Positions 1 through 6,266 of a stretch of 16,384 nt of DNA are shown here, piece by piece (within the stretch, counting starts at the first letter, position 1; every line of letters starts with the position of its first letter). The DNA is from an uncultured Blautia sp. (GTDB lineage Bacteria > Bacillota > Clostridia > Lachnospirales > Lachnospiraceae): NCBI GenBank assembly GCA_900551075.1, contig URVB01000066.1, positions 1 to 16,384 on the forward strand. The letters are read 5' to 3'. The notes under the pieces were generated by a model. It was given only the letters and a program-made list of their open reading frames with translations, had not been told where the DNA came from and searched no databases. Made by a program: the position numbers and the translations under genes.

Positions 1-2
1 AA

Positions 3-20
3 TATATCCGGAGGAAGTAA
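3..20 (+). other. possible 3' end of an upstream gene
   Basis: One plus-strand frame (from base 3) is open from the window edge and ends in TAA at 18-20, giving the residues YIRRK before the stop. A perfect hairpin starts six bases later, as expected behind a gene. Only five codons are visible, so this rests on position alone and could be chance. Confidence 0.25.
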
Positions 21-25
21 GTGGT

Positions 26-70
26 ATCCCCGGCCGGAATAAGTCTGGCCGGGGATGATTTCATTATTTT
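26..70 (+). terminator. intrinsic terminator, possibly bidirectional
   Basis: ATCCCCGGCC at 26-35 is a perfect inverted repeat of GGCCGGGGAT at 47-56. Three more pairs (one G-U) extend the stem inward and leave a 5-base loop. On the plus strand the stem is followed by a T-rich tail at 57-70, which fits a terminator for a gene left of the window. It also lies seven bases beyond the last codon of the minus-strand remnant at 64-318, although the minus-strand tail is not T-rich. Confidence 0.7.
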
Positions 71-318
71 GCGGCTAATCTATTTTGTACTTATAGTATA
101 ACGCCAAAGCCTGTGACAAGAGTAAGGTCAAGGCCCTCTTCAGCAAAATATCCTTCTTCAATTGCAATATACTGCGGTGCATAGAAAATGGAGTGAGCCA
201 CTTCGTTCAGTGTCACCTTTGTCAAGGTATCATCTTTTTCTTCCGCAAGGGCTGTAACAGGCAGGGCAGTAACTGCCAGAATGGCAGCCACCACTGCCGC
301 AAGCCATTTCTTTTTCAT
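64..318 (-). pseudogene. internally deleted ABC transporter solute-binding protein (NMT1/SsuA-like)
   Basis: The reading frame opens with a good ribosome binding site (AGGAGG on the minus strand just above 318) and encodes a 75-residue product. Residues 1-25 form a Sec signal peptide (lysines, hydrophobic core, ALAEE cleavage region) without a lipobox cysteine. Residues 37-69 (HSIFYAPQYIAIEEGYF, then EEGLDLTLVTG) match the first strand and helix of NMT1/THI5/SsuA-type periplasmic binding proteins, which are normally 310-350 residues. The frame stops at 91-93, about 40 residues past the signal peptide. After that TAA the same frame stays open for VQNRLAAK and a second TAA at 64-66, which may be the original C-terminus. 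The centre of the gene therefore seems to be deleted. No permease or ATPase gene is adjacent. The family call is fairly sure; the deletion model is inferred. Confidence 0.75.
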
Positions 319-444
319 ATGATATCCTCCTGATGTTTCATTTTTGCCCTTTCATCCTATGATATGGAGGAGTGGAAAAAAGGTGACAGAAAAAGAAATG
401 TTAAAAATTCGGGATTTTGTTGAAAGAATCCGGGATTTTTATTA

Positions 445-502
445 TTGACAGTTGTTTTTGAATATGACACTATGATAATAATTATGGAAGATCACAGGGG
501 GA
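445..502 (+). promoter_or_regulatory. candidate promoter and RBS of malQ
   Basis: A perfect -35 hexamer TTGACA lies at 445-450. The best -10 is TATGAT at 471-476, but the spacing of 20 is long; the region also holds overlapping TATGATAATA sequence. AGGGGGA at 496-502 is a clear ribosome binding site six bases before the malQ ATG at 509. The -10 assignment is uncertain. Confidence 0.45.
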
Positions 503-508
503 ATTCAA

Positions 509-2008
509 ATGACGGATCAAAGACAATGCGGCGTGCTGCTGCCCATCAGCAGTCTGCCGTCCAAATACGGAATCGGATGCTTTTCCAAAAGTGCTTATGA
601 GTTTGTTGATGCCTTGAAGGAGGCCGGGCAGAGCTTATGGCAGATTTTGCCGCTCGGACCTACCAGCTATGGAGATTCTCCATATCAGTCCTTTTCGACC
701 TTTGCCGGAAATCCTTATTTTATCAGTCTGGAGGACTTGATCGGGGAAGGCGTTCTGACAAAGGAGGAATGCGATTCGGTAGATTTCGGAAGCAAAAAAG
801 ACTGTGTGGACTATGCGAAAATTTACAAAGGAAGGACCACTCTTCTGCGCAGAGCATACGAGCGCAGCAATATTAACGAAAATTCTGCATTCCACAGATT
901 CTGCGAAGAGCAGTCTGGCTGGCTTGAGGATTATGCGTTGTTTATGGCAGTAAAAGACCGGTTTGGTGGAAAGCCCTGGAGCGAATGGGCGGAGGATATC
1001 CGTCTTCGTTGGCAGTATGCATTGGATTATTACCGCAGAGAGTTGTATTTTGAGATTGAATTCCAGAAATATATGCAGTTTCAATTCCGGGAGCAGTGGA
1101 AAAAACTGAAAGCCTATGCCAATGAGAGAGGAATCCGTATTATCGGGGATATTCCTATTTATGTTGCTATGGACAGTGCAGACAGTTGGGCGAACCCCTG
1201 GCTGTTTAAGCTGGACGAGCTGAATCAGCCGACGCAGGTAGCAGGATGCCCGCCGGATGGTTTTTCTGCTACCGGGCAGCTATGGGGAAATCCTTTATAT
1301 AATTGGGAAGTACACAGGCAGTCCGGCTTTGATTGGTGGGTAAAGCGTATTGCGCATTGCTTTGACATGTACGATGTGGTACGTATCGATCATTTCCGTG
1401 GATTTGATGAATATTATGCAATTCCCTTTGGGGATGCGACAGCCGAAAACGGCTGGTGGGAAAAGGGTCCCGGGATGGACCTGTTCCGGACGATTTCCCG
1501 GCGGCTTGGAGAAAAGGACATTATTGCGGAGGATTTGGGATATATGACAGACACAGTCAGACAGCTTGTTGCAGACAGCGGATATCCGAACATGAAGGTC
1601 ATTGAGTTTGCCTTTGATGAAAGGGATACGGGAAATGCAAGTGATTATCTGCCGCATAATTATCCAAGAAACTGCGTCGTTTACACTGGCACTCATGACA
1701 ATGAGACGCTGGTTGCCTGGCTTCGCAATATTACATCCGCAGAACGGAGAATGGTGAGGGAATATGTAAATCATCCGGAGGGGACGGATAAGGAAATCTG
1801 CAAGGCGCTGATCTGTCTTGTTATGCAGAGTGTAGCAAATCTTTGTATTATACCGATGCAGGATTACCTGGGGTTGGACAATCGTGCCCGTATCAATCAG
1901 CCTTCCACACTTGGCAAAAACTGGAAATGGAGATTGAAGGAGGGACAGTTTTCAAAAAAACTCCGCAGAGAAATGGCAGAGCTTGCGCGGAGATACGGAA
2001 GATTCTGA
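509..2008 (+). CDS. malQ: 4-alpha-glucanotransferase (amylomaltase, GH77)
   Basis: This 499-residue cytoplasmic enzyme transfers alpha-1,4-glucan segments between maltodextrins in maltose/glycogen metabolism. Its length is normal for the short bacterial GH77 type (Thermus amylomaltase is about 500). Visible motifs in order: GVLLPISSLPSKYGIG at 8-23, the substrate-loop region SYGDSPYQSFSTFAGNPY at 53-70, GDIPIYV at 213-219, RIDHFRGF at 292-299 with the nucleophile Asp294, AEDLG at 340-344 with the acid/base Glu341, and GTHDNET at 394-400 with the third carboxylate Asp397. The ATG at 509 follows AGGGGGA at ideal spacing. The gene is monocistronic: it has a promoter candidate upstream and a terminator at 2059-2093 facing the convergent degV gene. 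No glycogen phosphorylase or maltose transporter is next to it, so its glucan source is not shown by context. Confidence 0.95.
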   Translation: MTDQRQCGVLLPISSLPSKYGIGCFSKSAYEFVDALKEAGQSLWQILPLGPTSYGDSPYQSFSTFAGNPYFISLEDLIGEGVLTKEECDSVDFGSKKDCVDYAKIYKGRTTLLRRAYERSNINENSAFHRFCEEQSGWLEDYALFMAVKDRFGGKPWSEWAEDIRLRWQYALDYYRRELYFEIEFQKYMQFQFREQWKKLKAYANERGIRIIGDIPIYVAMDSADSWANPWLFKLDELNQPTQVAGCPPDGFSATGQLWGNPLYNWEVHRQSGFDWWVKRIAHCFDMYDVVRIDHFRGFDEYYAIPFGDATAENGWWEKGPGMDLFRTISRRLGEKDIIAEDLGYMTDTVRQLVADSGYPNMKVIEFAFDERDTGNASDYLPHNYPRNCVVYTGTHDNETLVAWLRNITSAERRMVREYVNHPEGTDKEICKALICLVMQSVANLCIIPMQDYLGLDNRARINQPSTLGKNWKWRLKEGQFSKKLRREMAELARRYGRF

Positions 2009-2058
2009 GAAGAAGGCCTGAAAGAACATATTTGTATGCGGGACAGGAAGAGCAGCAG

Positions 2059-2093
2059 AAGGACGGAGTTTTCAGCTTCGTCCTTCAATTTTT
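2059..2093 (+). terminator. malQ terminator overlapping the degV 3' end
   Basis: AAGGACG at 2059-2065 pairs with CGTCCTT at 2079-2085, and GAG/CTT extends the stem to ten pairs (one G-U) around a 7-base loop. The tail CAATTTTT at 2086-2093 follows directly. The last codons and stop of the minus-strand degV gene lie inside it, so the two convergent genes share the hairpin. Confidence 0.8.
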
Positions 2094-2944
2094 GCAATGC
2101 CGATTCCCAGGGCGTCCATGCCGACATGACAGGCAATACTGCAGGAAAGCGGTGTATAATAGACGTTGTATTCGGGAAAGGCTTCCTGTACAGCTCTGCG
2201 CCATAATTCTGCATCCTCAGGATGTTCAAAGGTGCCGGCCGTGGCAATTTGCAGATGCTTTGGAGAAACATTCCGGAAACGTTTGTCCAGATCGTCTTTT
2301 AATGCATCAATCATTTTTTTTTGGCTGTGCTTGATTCCGCGGACCTTTGCAAAGGCATCCAGCTTATCACCCTGAATAGTAAGTACGGGCTTTAGATTGA
2401 TAACTGTGGCAATGGCGGCGGCAGCAGGAGTGATTCGTCCGCTTTTTTTCAGGTATTCCAAAGAGTTTACAGTAATATAGATGCTGCACTCATAAGCATT
2501 GGCCTCCAGCTTTTTCCTGATTTCCTCTGCGGAGCAGCCGCAGTCTGCAAGGTATTTGGCATCTATAACAGATTCTCTTAAAGAAAAGGAAATCCTGTGA
2601 TTATCCACTACCTGAACCCTGGAACCGTATTCTGCAGAAAGCTGAACTGCATTGTGGCAGGAACCGCTTAAACCACTGGACATTGGGATGTACAGGAGTT
2701 CATCGTAACCGCCTTTCAGGATTTCGTCCCACATATCCGTAACAAATCCTGGAGACGGCTGTGAAGAAGAAATATTTTTGCTCTGCTTCATGGCCTCATA
2801 TAATTGGGCATGAGTAACGTCAATGCCTTCCAGGTAGCTTTCTTCCCCGATGATGACAGGCATCGGGAGGATATGGATACCGAGCTGTTTCCCTTCTTCC
2901 ACGCTGATTCCGCTGTTTGTGTCTGTTAAAATTGCTGTGTGCAT
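2072..2944 (-). CDS. DegV family fatty-acid-binding protein
   Basis: DegV proteins bind a fatty acid between two alpha/beta domains; in Firmicutes some (FakB) present it to the kinase FakA for incorporation into phospholipid. The chosen start at 2944 gives about 290 residues, the usual length. It begins MHTAILTDTNSGI, with the conserved N-terminal DTNSG motif (DSxSx in the family), followed by LPMPVIIGEESYLEG, SSSQPSP (the S-x-P loop), YIPMSSGLSGSC, SLEYLKKSGRI and LKPVLTIQGDKL, all hallmark stretches. A longer frame from a TTG at 2992 adds 16 residues (MSIKTLLQQ...) but lacks a ribosome binding site, whereas the ATG at 2944 has GGAGA five bases upstream. A TetR regulator is divergently transcribed with a shared operator candidate. 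No fakA-like gene is in the window, so lipid partner and role remain open. Confidence 0.93.
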   Translation of the reverse strand: MHTAILTDTNSGISVEEGKQLGIHILPMPVIIGEESYLEGIDVTHAQLYEAMKQSKNISSSQPSPGFVTDMWDEILKGGYDELLYIPMSSGLSGSCHNAVQLSAEYGSRVQVVDNHRISFSLRESVIDAKYLADCGCSAEEIRKKLEANAYECSIYITVNSLEYLKKSGRITPAAAAIATVINLKPVLTIQGDKLDAFAKVRGIKHSQKKMIDALKDDLDKRFRNVSPKHLQIATAGTFEHPEDAELWRRAVQEAFPEYNVYYTPLSCSIACHVGMDALGIGIAKIEGRS

Positions 2945-2985
2945 AACATTCTCCGTTTCTAATTCCTGCTGTAGCAGTGTTTTGA

Positions 2986-3035
2986 TTGACAAGCAACTGA
3001 AATATGCTAAGATAAATGTGGTACAAGTGTATCAC
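2986..3035 (+). promoter_or_regulatory. tetR promoter with palindromic operator between divergent degV and tetR
   Basis: TTGACA at 2986-2991 and TAAGAT at 3008-3013 are separated by 16 bases and point toward the TetR gene. Just behind the -10 lies an imperfect palindrome at 3018-3035 (GTGGTACAA / GTGTATCAC, seven of nine positions symmetric). It would cover the transcription start, the usual place for an autoregulatory TetR operator. It also lies upstream of degV on the other strand and could act on both genes. Confidence 0.6.
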
Positions 3036-3115
3036 ATCGGGAGGAATGGTACAAGAAGCGGATGTGAGACAAAATTAAGAAAATTGCATCAGGTGGAAGC
3101 AGGTACAGAGACGGA

Positions 3116-3640
3116 ATGGATAAGAGAAAAGAAGCAAATATCAGGGTTAAGACGAATATTACAGAAGCATTGTTTGCCCTAATGCATGAAAAAAGTTTTT
3201 CAGACATTACAGTGACGGAGCTGATCAGGAAGGCCGGTGTTGCCAGGGCATCTTATTACCGGAATTATGATTCCATGGAAGATGTATTGATCACACTTGT
3301 GGAATATGTGCTGAACAGCTTCAGGAATGAGGCAGAGTATGATTTGACGGATTATTTTTCTTATCAGAATGTTCTGCGGTCGTTTCAATATTTCAAAATG
3401 TACGGAACGTATGTGCTGGATATGTATCAGTCCGGATTTGGATCCCAACTGCTGGAAGGACTGAATCAATTTCATGAGGATATTGCCGGAACGATGTCCG
3501 TAAATTCCATTGATAAATATAAACTGTACATTTATATGGGAGCTCTTTTTAATACGGCACTTGTGTGGCTTAAGGGCGGAACCAGAGAGAGCGTGGAGGA
3601 TATTACGGCGGTGTTCTGCCGTGTAATTGGTATTACATAA
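3116..3640 (+). CDS. TetR/AcrR family transcriptional regulator
   Basis: This 174-residue protein has a TetR-type N-terminal DNA-binding domain. Residues 5-30 form the first helix, and SDITVTELIRKAGVARASYY at about 29-48 is the helix-turn-helix with the family's typical pattern, followed by the YDSMEDVL start of helix 4. The remainder (51-174) is a helical ligand-binding domain with no recognisable ligand signature; it is short for the family (usually 180-210). The ribosome binding site is weak (GAGACGGA directly before the ATG), but this start gives the canonical N-terminus. The gene is divergent from degV. The promoter and palindrome at 2986-3035 suggest autoregulation and possible control of degV. 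This pairing suggests sensing of a lipid or membrane-related signal, but that is inference only. Confidence 0.9.
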   Translation: MDKRKEANIRVKTNITEALFALMHEKSFSDITVTELIRKAGVARASYYRNYDSMEDVLITLVEYVLNSFRNEAEYDLTDYFSYQNVLRSFQYFKMYGTYVLDMYQSGFGSQLLEGLNQFHEDIAGTMSVNSIDKYKLYIYMGALFNTALVWLKGGTRESVEDITAVFCRVIGIT

Positions 3641-3734
3641 GAAGTGGGGTCATGCATGGTCTTTGGCTTTCTGTTTTCAGTTATAAGACACCTCTGCTCC
3701 TCAAATGCATATGAATAAAGAAAAAGGCTTTTTT

Positions 3735-4208
3735 ATGGTATATGAGACTTATGTGCCTGTCATAGGCACGATTATAAATATTTCCAGAGGAAATGACTGC
3801 TGCAGTCATATGATGACCCTGGGTACGGAGAATGGAATTACAAATTTTATCATAGATTCGGAAACCCGGGTGATCGACAACAGACGGCTTCGGGTTGGAA
3901 TGCGTGTGGCTGCATTTTATGACAGCAGTCTGCCGGTACCGTTGATCTTTCCTCCCCAGTACCGTGCGCAGATGATCACATTGCTTGGCAGAAACGAGCA
4001 GGTAGTTCTGAAGCATTTTGACCGGAATCTGCTTGCAGAGGATGGCTCCCTGCAATTAAATATTGCCGGAAATATCGTAACGGAAACGATAAATGGGCAA
4101 AGCTTTGACTGTGATTTGGGTAACCGGACACTGCTGGTCTATTATACGACCACGACCAGGAGTATTCCGCCACAGACTACACCCAGGAAGATTGTTGTAC
4201 TGTGCTGA
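3735..4208 (+). CDS. unrecognised small protein with apparent internal repeat
   Basis: I do not recognise this family. The frame is open from an ATG at 3705, but the third ATG at 3735 is preferred (157 residues, starting MVYETYVPVIG) because AAGG precedes it at seven bases; the upstream ATGs have no Shine-Dalgarno sequence. There is no signal peptide or membrane segment, and the composition is rich in beta-formers. Counted from 3705, two stretches look alike: VAAFYD...PLIFPPQYRAQMITLL at 68-94 and LLVYY...SIPPQTTPRKIVVL at 143-166. Each is preceded by a Gly-starting strand region (G21 and G122). This suggests two related small beta-barrel modules. It lies between tetR and the cyclase gene in the same orientation, but the cyclase has its own promoter, so a functional link is not shown. 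Confidence 0.75.
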   Translation: MVYETYVPVIGTIINISRGNDCCSHMMTLGTENGITNFIIDSETRVIDNRRLRVGMRVAAFYDSSLPVPLIFPPQYRAQMITLLGRNEQVVLKHFDRNLLAEDGSLQLNIAGNIVTETINGQSFDCDLGNRTLLVYYTTTTRSIPPQTTPRKIVVLC

Positions 4209-4271
4209 TTTTTCCTGAATAAAAAAGAGAAGCTGGCGTTTGAAAACTTCTGGAATTTCCTGGTATTGGTA

Positions 4272-4330
4272 TTGGCAAAAACACAAATATGGTGTATCAT
4301 TACCTATAGAAATACTAGGAATAAAGGAGG
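4272..4330 (+). promoter_or_regulatory. promoter and RBS of the cyclase operon
   Basis: TTGGCA at 4272-4277 and TATCAT at 4295-4300 are five-of-six matches to consensus at exactly 17 bases spacing. AAGGAGG at 4324-4330, six bases before the ATG at 4337, is a near-perfect ribosome binding site. Confidence 0.75.
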
Positions 4331-4336
4331 GCATTT

Positions 4337-5089
4337 ATGTATAAGCTGTGGGAGGCATTAAAAGAGGCCAGAAAATACAAATGGGTAGAGCTGTCGCATT
4401 CCCTGAGTAATGAGAGTCCTTACTGGGCAGGAATTCCGGAGGGTTCTGTAGAATTAGCAAAAACCTGTTTTGACTGGGGAAACGAGATGCTGGAATGTTT
4501 GATTCAGACCTTTAAATTTCCGGGTCAGTTTGGTACACATATCGATTTTCCGGGGCACTTTATAAAAGACCGTGAACTGTCTGAAAAATACGGAGTGGGG
4601 GATCTGATCTTCCCACTGTGTGTGGTAGATGTCACAGATAAAGTAAAAGAGAATCCGGAATACGCAGTAACGGTAAAGGACATTAAGGAATATGAGGCAA
4701 AATATGGAGAAATTCCTGACGGGGCCTTTGTAGCCTTGTATACAGGCTGGTCAGAGAAATGGCCGGATATGGATGCACTTTCCGGAACCGATGAGGAGGG
4801 CGGAGAGCATTTTCCGGGCTGGTCTCTGGAAGCACTGAAATATATCTATGAAGAAAGAAATGCTGCAGCAAACGGGCATGAGGCCCTTGACACGGATGCT
4901 TCCGCAGCGGCTGCGGCGGCGAGCGACCTCGCATGTGAAAGATATGTACTTGCGCAGGGCAAACTTCAGGTGGAAGTGCTGACAAATCTTGACAAGGTAG
5001 CGCCGGCGGGAGCAGTGATCCTTGTATCCTATCCACGGTTTGAGGGGGCGACAGGTCTGCCTGCAAGAGTATGGGCGATTACGGAGTGA
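4337..5089 (+). CDS. cyclase family protein (arylformamidase-like metal hydrolase, PF04199)
   Basis: This 250-residue cytoplasmic protein belongs to the cyclase/kynurenine-formamidase-like superfamily, whose members hydrolyse amide or lactone substrates with a metal centre. The defining motif HxGTHxDxPxHF is present as QFGTHIDFPGHF at 64-75, supplying His68, Asp70 and His74; the first motif position is Gln64 instead of His, which is notable. WVELSHSLSNESPYW at 16-30 is the typical N-terminal strand, DGAFVALYTGWSEKW the central strand, and GHEALDTDAS the region where the last metal or proton-relay residues usually sit. The ATG follows AAGGAGG. It begins a two-gene operon: the next gene starts six bases after the stop. 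The substrate cannot be read from sequence; kynurenine formamide is not supported because no tryptophan-degradation gene is near. Confidence 0.88.
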   Translation: MYKLWEALKEARKYKWVELSHSLSNESPYWAGIPEGSVELAKTCFDWGNEMLECLIQTFKFPGQFGTHIDFPGHFIKDRELSEKYGVGDLIFPLCVVDVTDKVKENPEYAVTVKDIKEYEAKYGEIPDGAFVALYTGWSEKWPDMDALSGTDEEGGEHFPGWSLEALKYIYEERNAAANGHEALDTDASAAAAAASDLACERYVLAQGKLQVEVLTNLDKVAPAGAVILVSYPRFEGATGLPARVWAITE

Positions 5090-5095
5090 CAGAAT

Positions 5096-5638
5096 ATGAA
5101 CGCTGATAAACTGATAGAAAATATGATTGATCAGATTAAGGAAGCACAGATCAAGCTGGGATATGTGAAGGAGACGGTTCATTTATATTATCCGGCAGCG
5201 TCCTTAAATACACTGACAGGTCTGCATGCAGAGGATGCGGAGGAGCTGGCGGGGATTCTTAAGAGAGAACCGGCTTTTTCAAAGACAGTGCTTGGCCCGC
5301 TTAAATTTTCTGTCCATAAGGGAAGGATTGAAGTCTGCATACCGCCGGAGGGCTCGGAATATGTACAGCATAAGGTAGAGAATCCTGCCTTTTTGGTTGA
5401 TATGATAAAATTGTTCAGTGAATATCATAGCTGTAAGGTGGCCGATGTATGCGGGGTTTTTGATAAATACAGTGCGGATTACGTATGCGAAAAAATGCCG
5501 GATGGGATGGATTTTGATTATGTGCTGTATTTCAGGGACAGCCGGATTGATGCATATTATTACTGTATAAAGGAAGAAATGGGACATACGATTTATCATC
5601 GTTTTACAAAAGAGGATTATCAAGAATTGTTCAAATGA
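5096..5638 (+). CDS. DUF3877-like protein of unknown function
   Basis: This 180-residue soluble protein starts six bases after the cyclase stop, with GGAG inside the end of the cyclase gene as ribosome binding site, so the two are translationally linked. Its N-terminus (LIENMIDQIKEAQIKLGYVKETVHLYYP, then SLNTLTG) resembles from memory the Clostridia-specific family DUF3877; this was not checked against a database. The centre and C-terminus (YVCEKMPDGMDFDYVLYFRDSRIDAYYYCIKEEMGHTIYHRF) are rich in Asp, Tyr and Phe and could form an alpha/beta enzyme or binding fold. No signal peptide or membrane segment is seen. Function is unknown. Operon position suggests it assists or is co-required with the cyclase-family enzyme, or merely shares its regulation. 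Confidence 0.8.
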   Translation: MNADKLIENMIDQIKEAQIKLGYVKETVHLYYPAASLNTLTGLHAEDAEELAGILKREPAFSKTVLGPLKFSVHKGRIEVCIPPEGSEYVQHKVENPAFLVDMIKLFSEYHSCKVADVCGVFDKYSADYVCEKMPDGMDFDYVLYFRDSRIDAYYYCIKEEMGHTIYHRFTKEDYQELFK

Positions 5639-5645
5639 ACCCGCA

Positions 5646-5711
5646 CCGTCCTGTGAGAGGATTTATCTGCGTCAGAGCGTGGGGCACAGCGGATAAAACT
5701 TCACAGGGCGG
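5646..5711. terminator. large two-part hairpin between convergent genes
   Basis: CCGTCCTGTGA at 5646-5656 pairs with TCACAGGGCGG at 5701-5711 (eleven pairs, one G-U). A second inner helix, TTTATCTGC at 5662-5670 with GCGGATAAA at 5689-5697 (nine pairs, one G-U), is separated by a small internal loop. It sits between the convergent DUF3877-like gene and the minus-strand GyrI-like gene and overlaps the latter's last four codons. It lacks a U-tract on either side, so it may act as a Rho-independent barrier or 3' stabiliser rather than a classical terminator. Confidence 0.5.
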
Positions 5712-6027
5712 CAACGGTAACCGCCCAGGTATTTGCAGGCACTTGTTCAATCGTCAATCCTTCCGCCACATCGCCGCCTGAGTACGCCGCCCCGATTGCA
5801 TAGTCGAAATCTCCTTCCAACGGATTGTCAAAACATATACCGGCAATTGCATCTCCGAAAATGTTTTCCGGATGGACATATTTGCACAAAGTATCAATTG
5901 TTCCCTCCGCTCCACATGCTGCCCATGTTGCATGGATATTCTTCTGGCTGATTTCCTGACCGCCCCCGTATCCGGCCCGTTTGGCAATGATCTCAAAGCC
6001 TTCTCGTTTTTCAATTCTGTAATTCAT
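5701..6027 (-). pseudogene. GyrI-like effector-binding domain protein, C-terminally truncated
   Basis: The product from the ATG at 6027 is 108 residues and begins MNYRIEKREGFEIIAKRAGYG, the standard opening of standalone GyrI-like/AraC effector-binding (SOUL-like) proteins. CGGAGGA precedes this ATG, so a longer frame starting at 6108 is not needed. The domain can be followed through FDYAIGAAYSGGDVAEGL and IEQVPANTWAV. At that point family members continue for roughly 45-50 residues (second half of the repeat, ending near CEIWIPV); here the frame goes TVAAL and stops. Family members bind drugs or peptides and serve as regulator or inhibitor domains; without the second half a stable fold is doubtful. 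It is divergent from the ABC exporter operon, which could have been its partner. It may be translated, but is best treated as decaying. Confidence 0.65.
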
Positions 6028-6208
6028 TGTTGTTCCTCCGTAACCATAGTATAGGAAACCGGCAGCGGCTTTTCCTGATATTGTATGCTTTGCGCTGTTA
6101 AGTTTCAATTATTTTTTTCTGCTTACATTTGGATAAAAGGTTGGGATGAGAGTTTGTTACCCATTTTTTTTGTTTTGTAAATTATACATGGCGCGTTACA
6201 GGAAAAAC

Positions 6209-6259
6209 TGATATAATAAATCCAATGCTGTATTAAAATAGAGAAAGATATAAAGGAAG
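6209..6259 (+). promoter_or_regulatory. extended -10 promoter and RBS of the ABC exporter operon
   Basis: TGATATAAT at 6209-6217 is a perfect extended -10 (TG, one base, TATAAT). No good -35 lies at 17 bases upstream, which is common with extended -10 promoters. An inverted repeat TGTAA (6177-6181) / TTACA (6196-6200) just upstream could bind a regulator. AAAGGAAG at 6252-6259 is seven bases before the GTG start at 6267. Confidence 0.6.
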
Positions 6260-6266
6260 CATAATT

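Noticed and set aside
1295..1774. Minus-strand open frame inside malQ
   Set aside because: It is fully antisense to the GH77 catalytic region, with no ribosome site and no family resemblance.
2945..2992. TTG start at 2992 for the DegV protein
   Set aside because: It has no ribosome site, and the family N-terminus begins at the ATG at 2944, which has GGAGA upstream.
4209..4260. AGAAG / CTTCT inverted repeat as a terminator behind the unknown gene at 3735-4208
   Set aside because: The stem is only five pairs with a 14-base loop, and the T-run is on the minus-strand side, where no gene ends.
6028..6108. Longer start at 6108 for the GyrI-like protein
   Set aside because: The added 27 residues have no family match and CGGAGGA lies directly before the ATG at 6027.
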